DNA from: Sipunculus nudus
Lineage: Eukaryota > Annelida > Sipuncula > Golfingiida > Sipunculidae
Direction: 5' to 3'
Assembly: GCA_026874595.1 (NCBI GenBank)
Contig: CM049322.1
Span: forward strand, 41,536,840 to 41,600,839
Length of the DNA stretch: 64,000 nt
The stretch's first letter is position 1. Each line of letters opens with the position of its first letter. Below are positions 63,415-64,000 of this stretch, piece after piece. A program made the translations under genes and the position numbers. A model generated the notes under the pieces. The model did no database searches, had not been told where the DNA came from, and was given only the letters and a program-made list of their open reading frames with translations.

Positions 63415-64000
63415 GTAAGATATAGATTGTTATTTATATCACTAACAAAATGAAAAACAATATACTCTAACATGTTTGAACTAAGGAATAAGTAGCTTGT
63501 AATGTCTGGGTAATGTGTCCGTTATGTCATGTTGCCCACATGTTAACATTGTTACGTTCACAGAAATACAGGTATAAATCTCCGGTATACTTGCTACCAC
63601 TGGAACTAGTGCAACAAAGACCGCATATATGATGCAGTTCAAACAGGGCGGGCAACGTTATCATGAATCCGCGCATTATTATACCTAGAATGTTGGGTCT
63701 AGGTGAAACAAAAACTATTAACAGAAAGTAATACTGACATTTTGAAACATATCATGTCTGTGTTCAAGCTATATAATTGGCATGTTCACAGCACAAACTG
63801 CTCTCTTCATTTTCCATTTGTTGTCACTATTTTGAAAATGGGAAAATTTCCCATGCTCTTAAAAGATGCTTTAAATAATTTGATTTTATCTCTAGCAGTA
63901 TATGCGCGAGGTTTATGTATTACATTGGTATGCTTCCGATTGAATTGTATTGTTTAGTTTTCATGTTACATTTATTAATCTTTTCTGATTATATATTTAA
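63415..64000 (+). other. Inferred intron at the right end
   Basis: It follows the GTAAGATA donor. An 84-residue frame at 63703-63957 has no recognisable domain and no good acceptor before it. Confidence 0.35.

Noticed and set aside
1-64000. CRISPR arrays, bacterial operons or plasmid features
   Set aside because: Repeats are microsatellites, tandem duplications and transposons; gene structure is intron-bearing and eukaryotic.

Overview
The window looks like eukaryotic, animal nuclear DNA. It is strongly AT-rich, full of (TA)n and (GA)n tracts, and has intron-split genes with GT-AG junctions and AATAAA signals. Several decayed non-LTR retrotransposons, mariner/Tigger-type DNA transposons and tRNA-derived SINEs are present. 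Repeats of the 'preferring-to-end-in-GTTCCTGAGAAATAAGC / AAGGTCAAGG' style and the general texture suggest a mollusc, probably a bivalve. That is inference from repeat style, not proof. No prokaryotic operons, ribosome binding sites or CRISPR arrays were seen.

The main host content is a small dispersed family of secreted NTR/TIMP-like genes. The best member is on the + strand (first exon about 52.88-52.92 kb, coding exons 55286-55486, 56221-56338 and 57009-57124). It joins into a 144-residue protein with a signal peptide, four cysteines, and the pattern of a TIMP N-terminal (netrin, OB-fold) domain. A second copy on the - strand (18145 down to 13791) keeps exons 1 and 3 but has a broken exon 2. 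A third, on the - strand (1874-1670), is a single exon with a 15-base deletion and a 1-base insertion. Four related promoter/first-exon blocks, each ending in a splice donor, lie at 5.6, 25.6 and 30.7 kb (- strand) and 52.8 kb (+ strand). They are embedded in longer diverged duplicated blocks, so the locus appears to have grown by segmental duplication, with inversion of one unit. A separate signal-peptide exon starts a gene at 63348 that runs off the right end.

Mobile DNA fills much of the rest. A LINE endonuclease fragment lies at 3.76-4.86 kb. A CR1-like LINE with a frameshifted 2A-like motif lies at about 19.3-23.2 kb, tail to tail with an opposite-strand LINE fragment at 23.25-24.5 kb. 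An L1/Tx1-like LINE lies at 42.9-45.6 kb. A Tigger-like element at 58999-61966 has another LINE nested inside it. A 1.26 kb element with long inverted ends lies at about 35.97-37.23 kb beside a frameshifted DUF7869-like gene on the - strand (about 39.14-37.8 kb). A 217-bp Tigger-type MITE lies at 33372-33588, and a SINE at about 8.9-9.26 kb. A roughly 2-kb block is tandemly duplicated at 46.6-48.7 and 49.2-51.6 kb, with a partial third copy at 51.7-52.1 kb.

The long stretches between these hold AT-rich DNA in which no supported gene was found. All family calls come from reading translations and recalling family patterns; no database search was possible.
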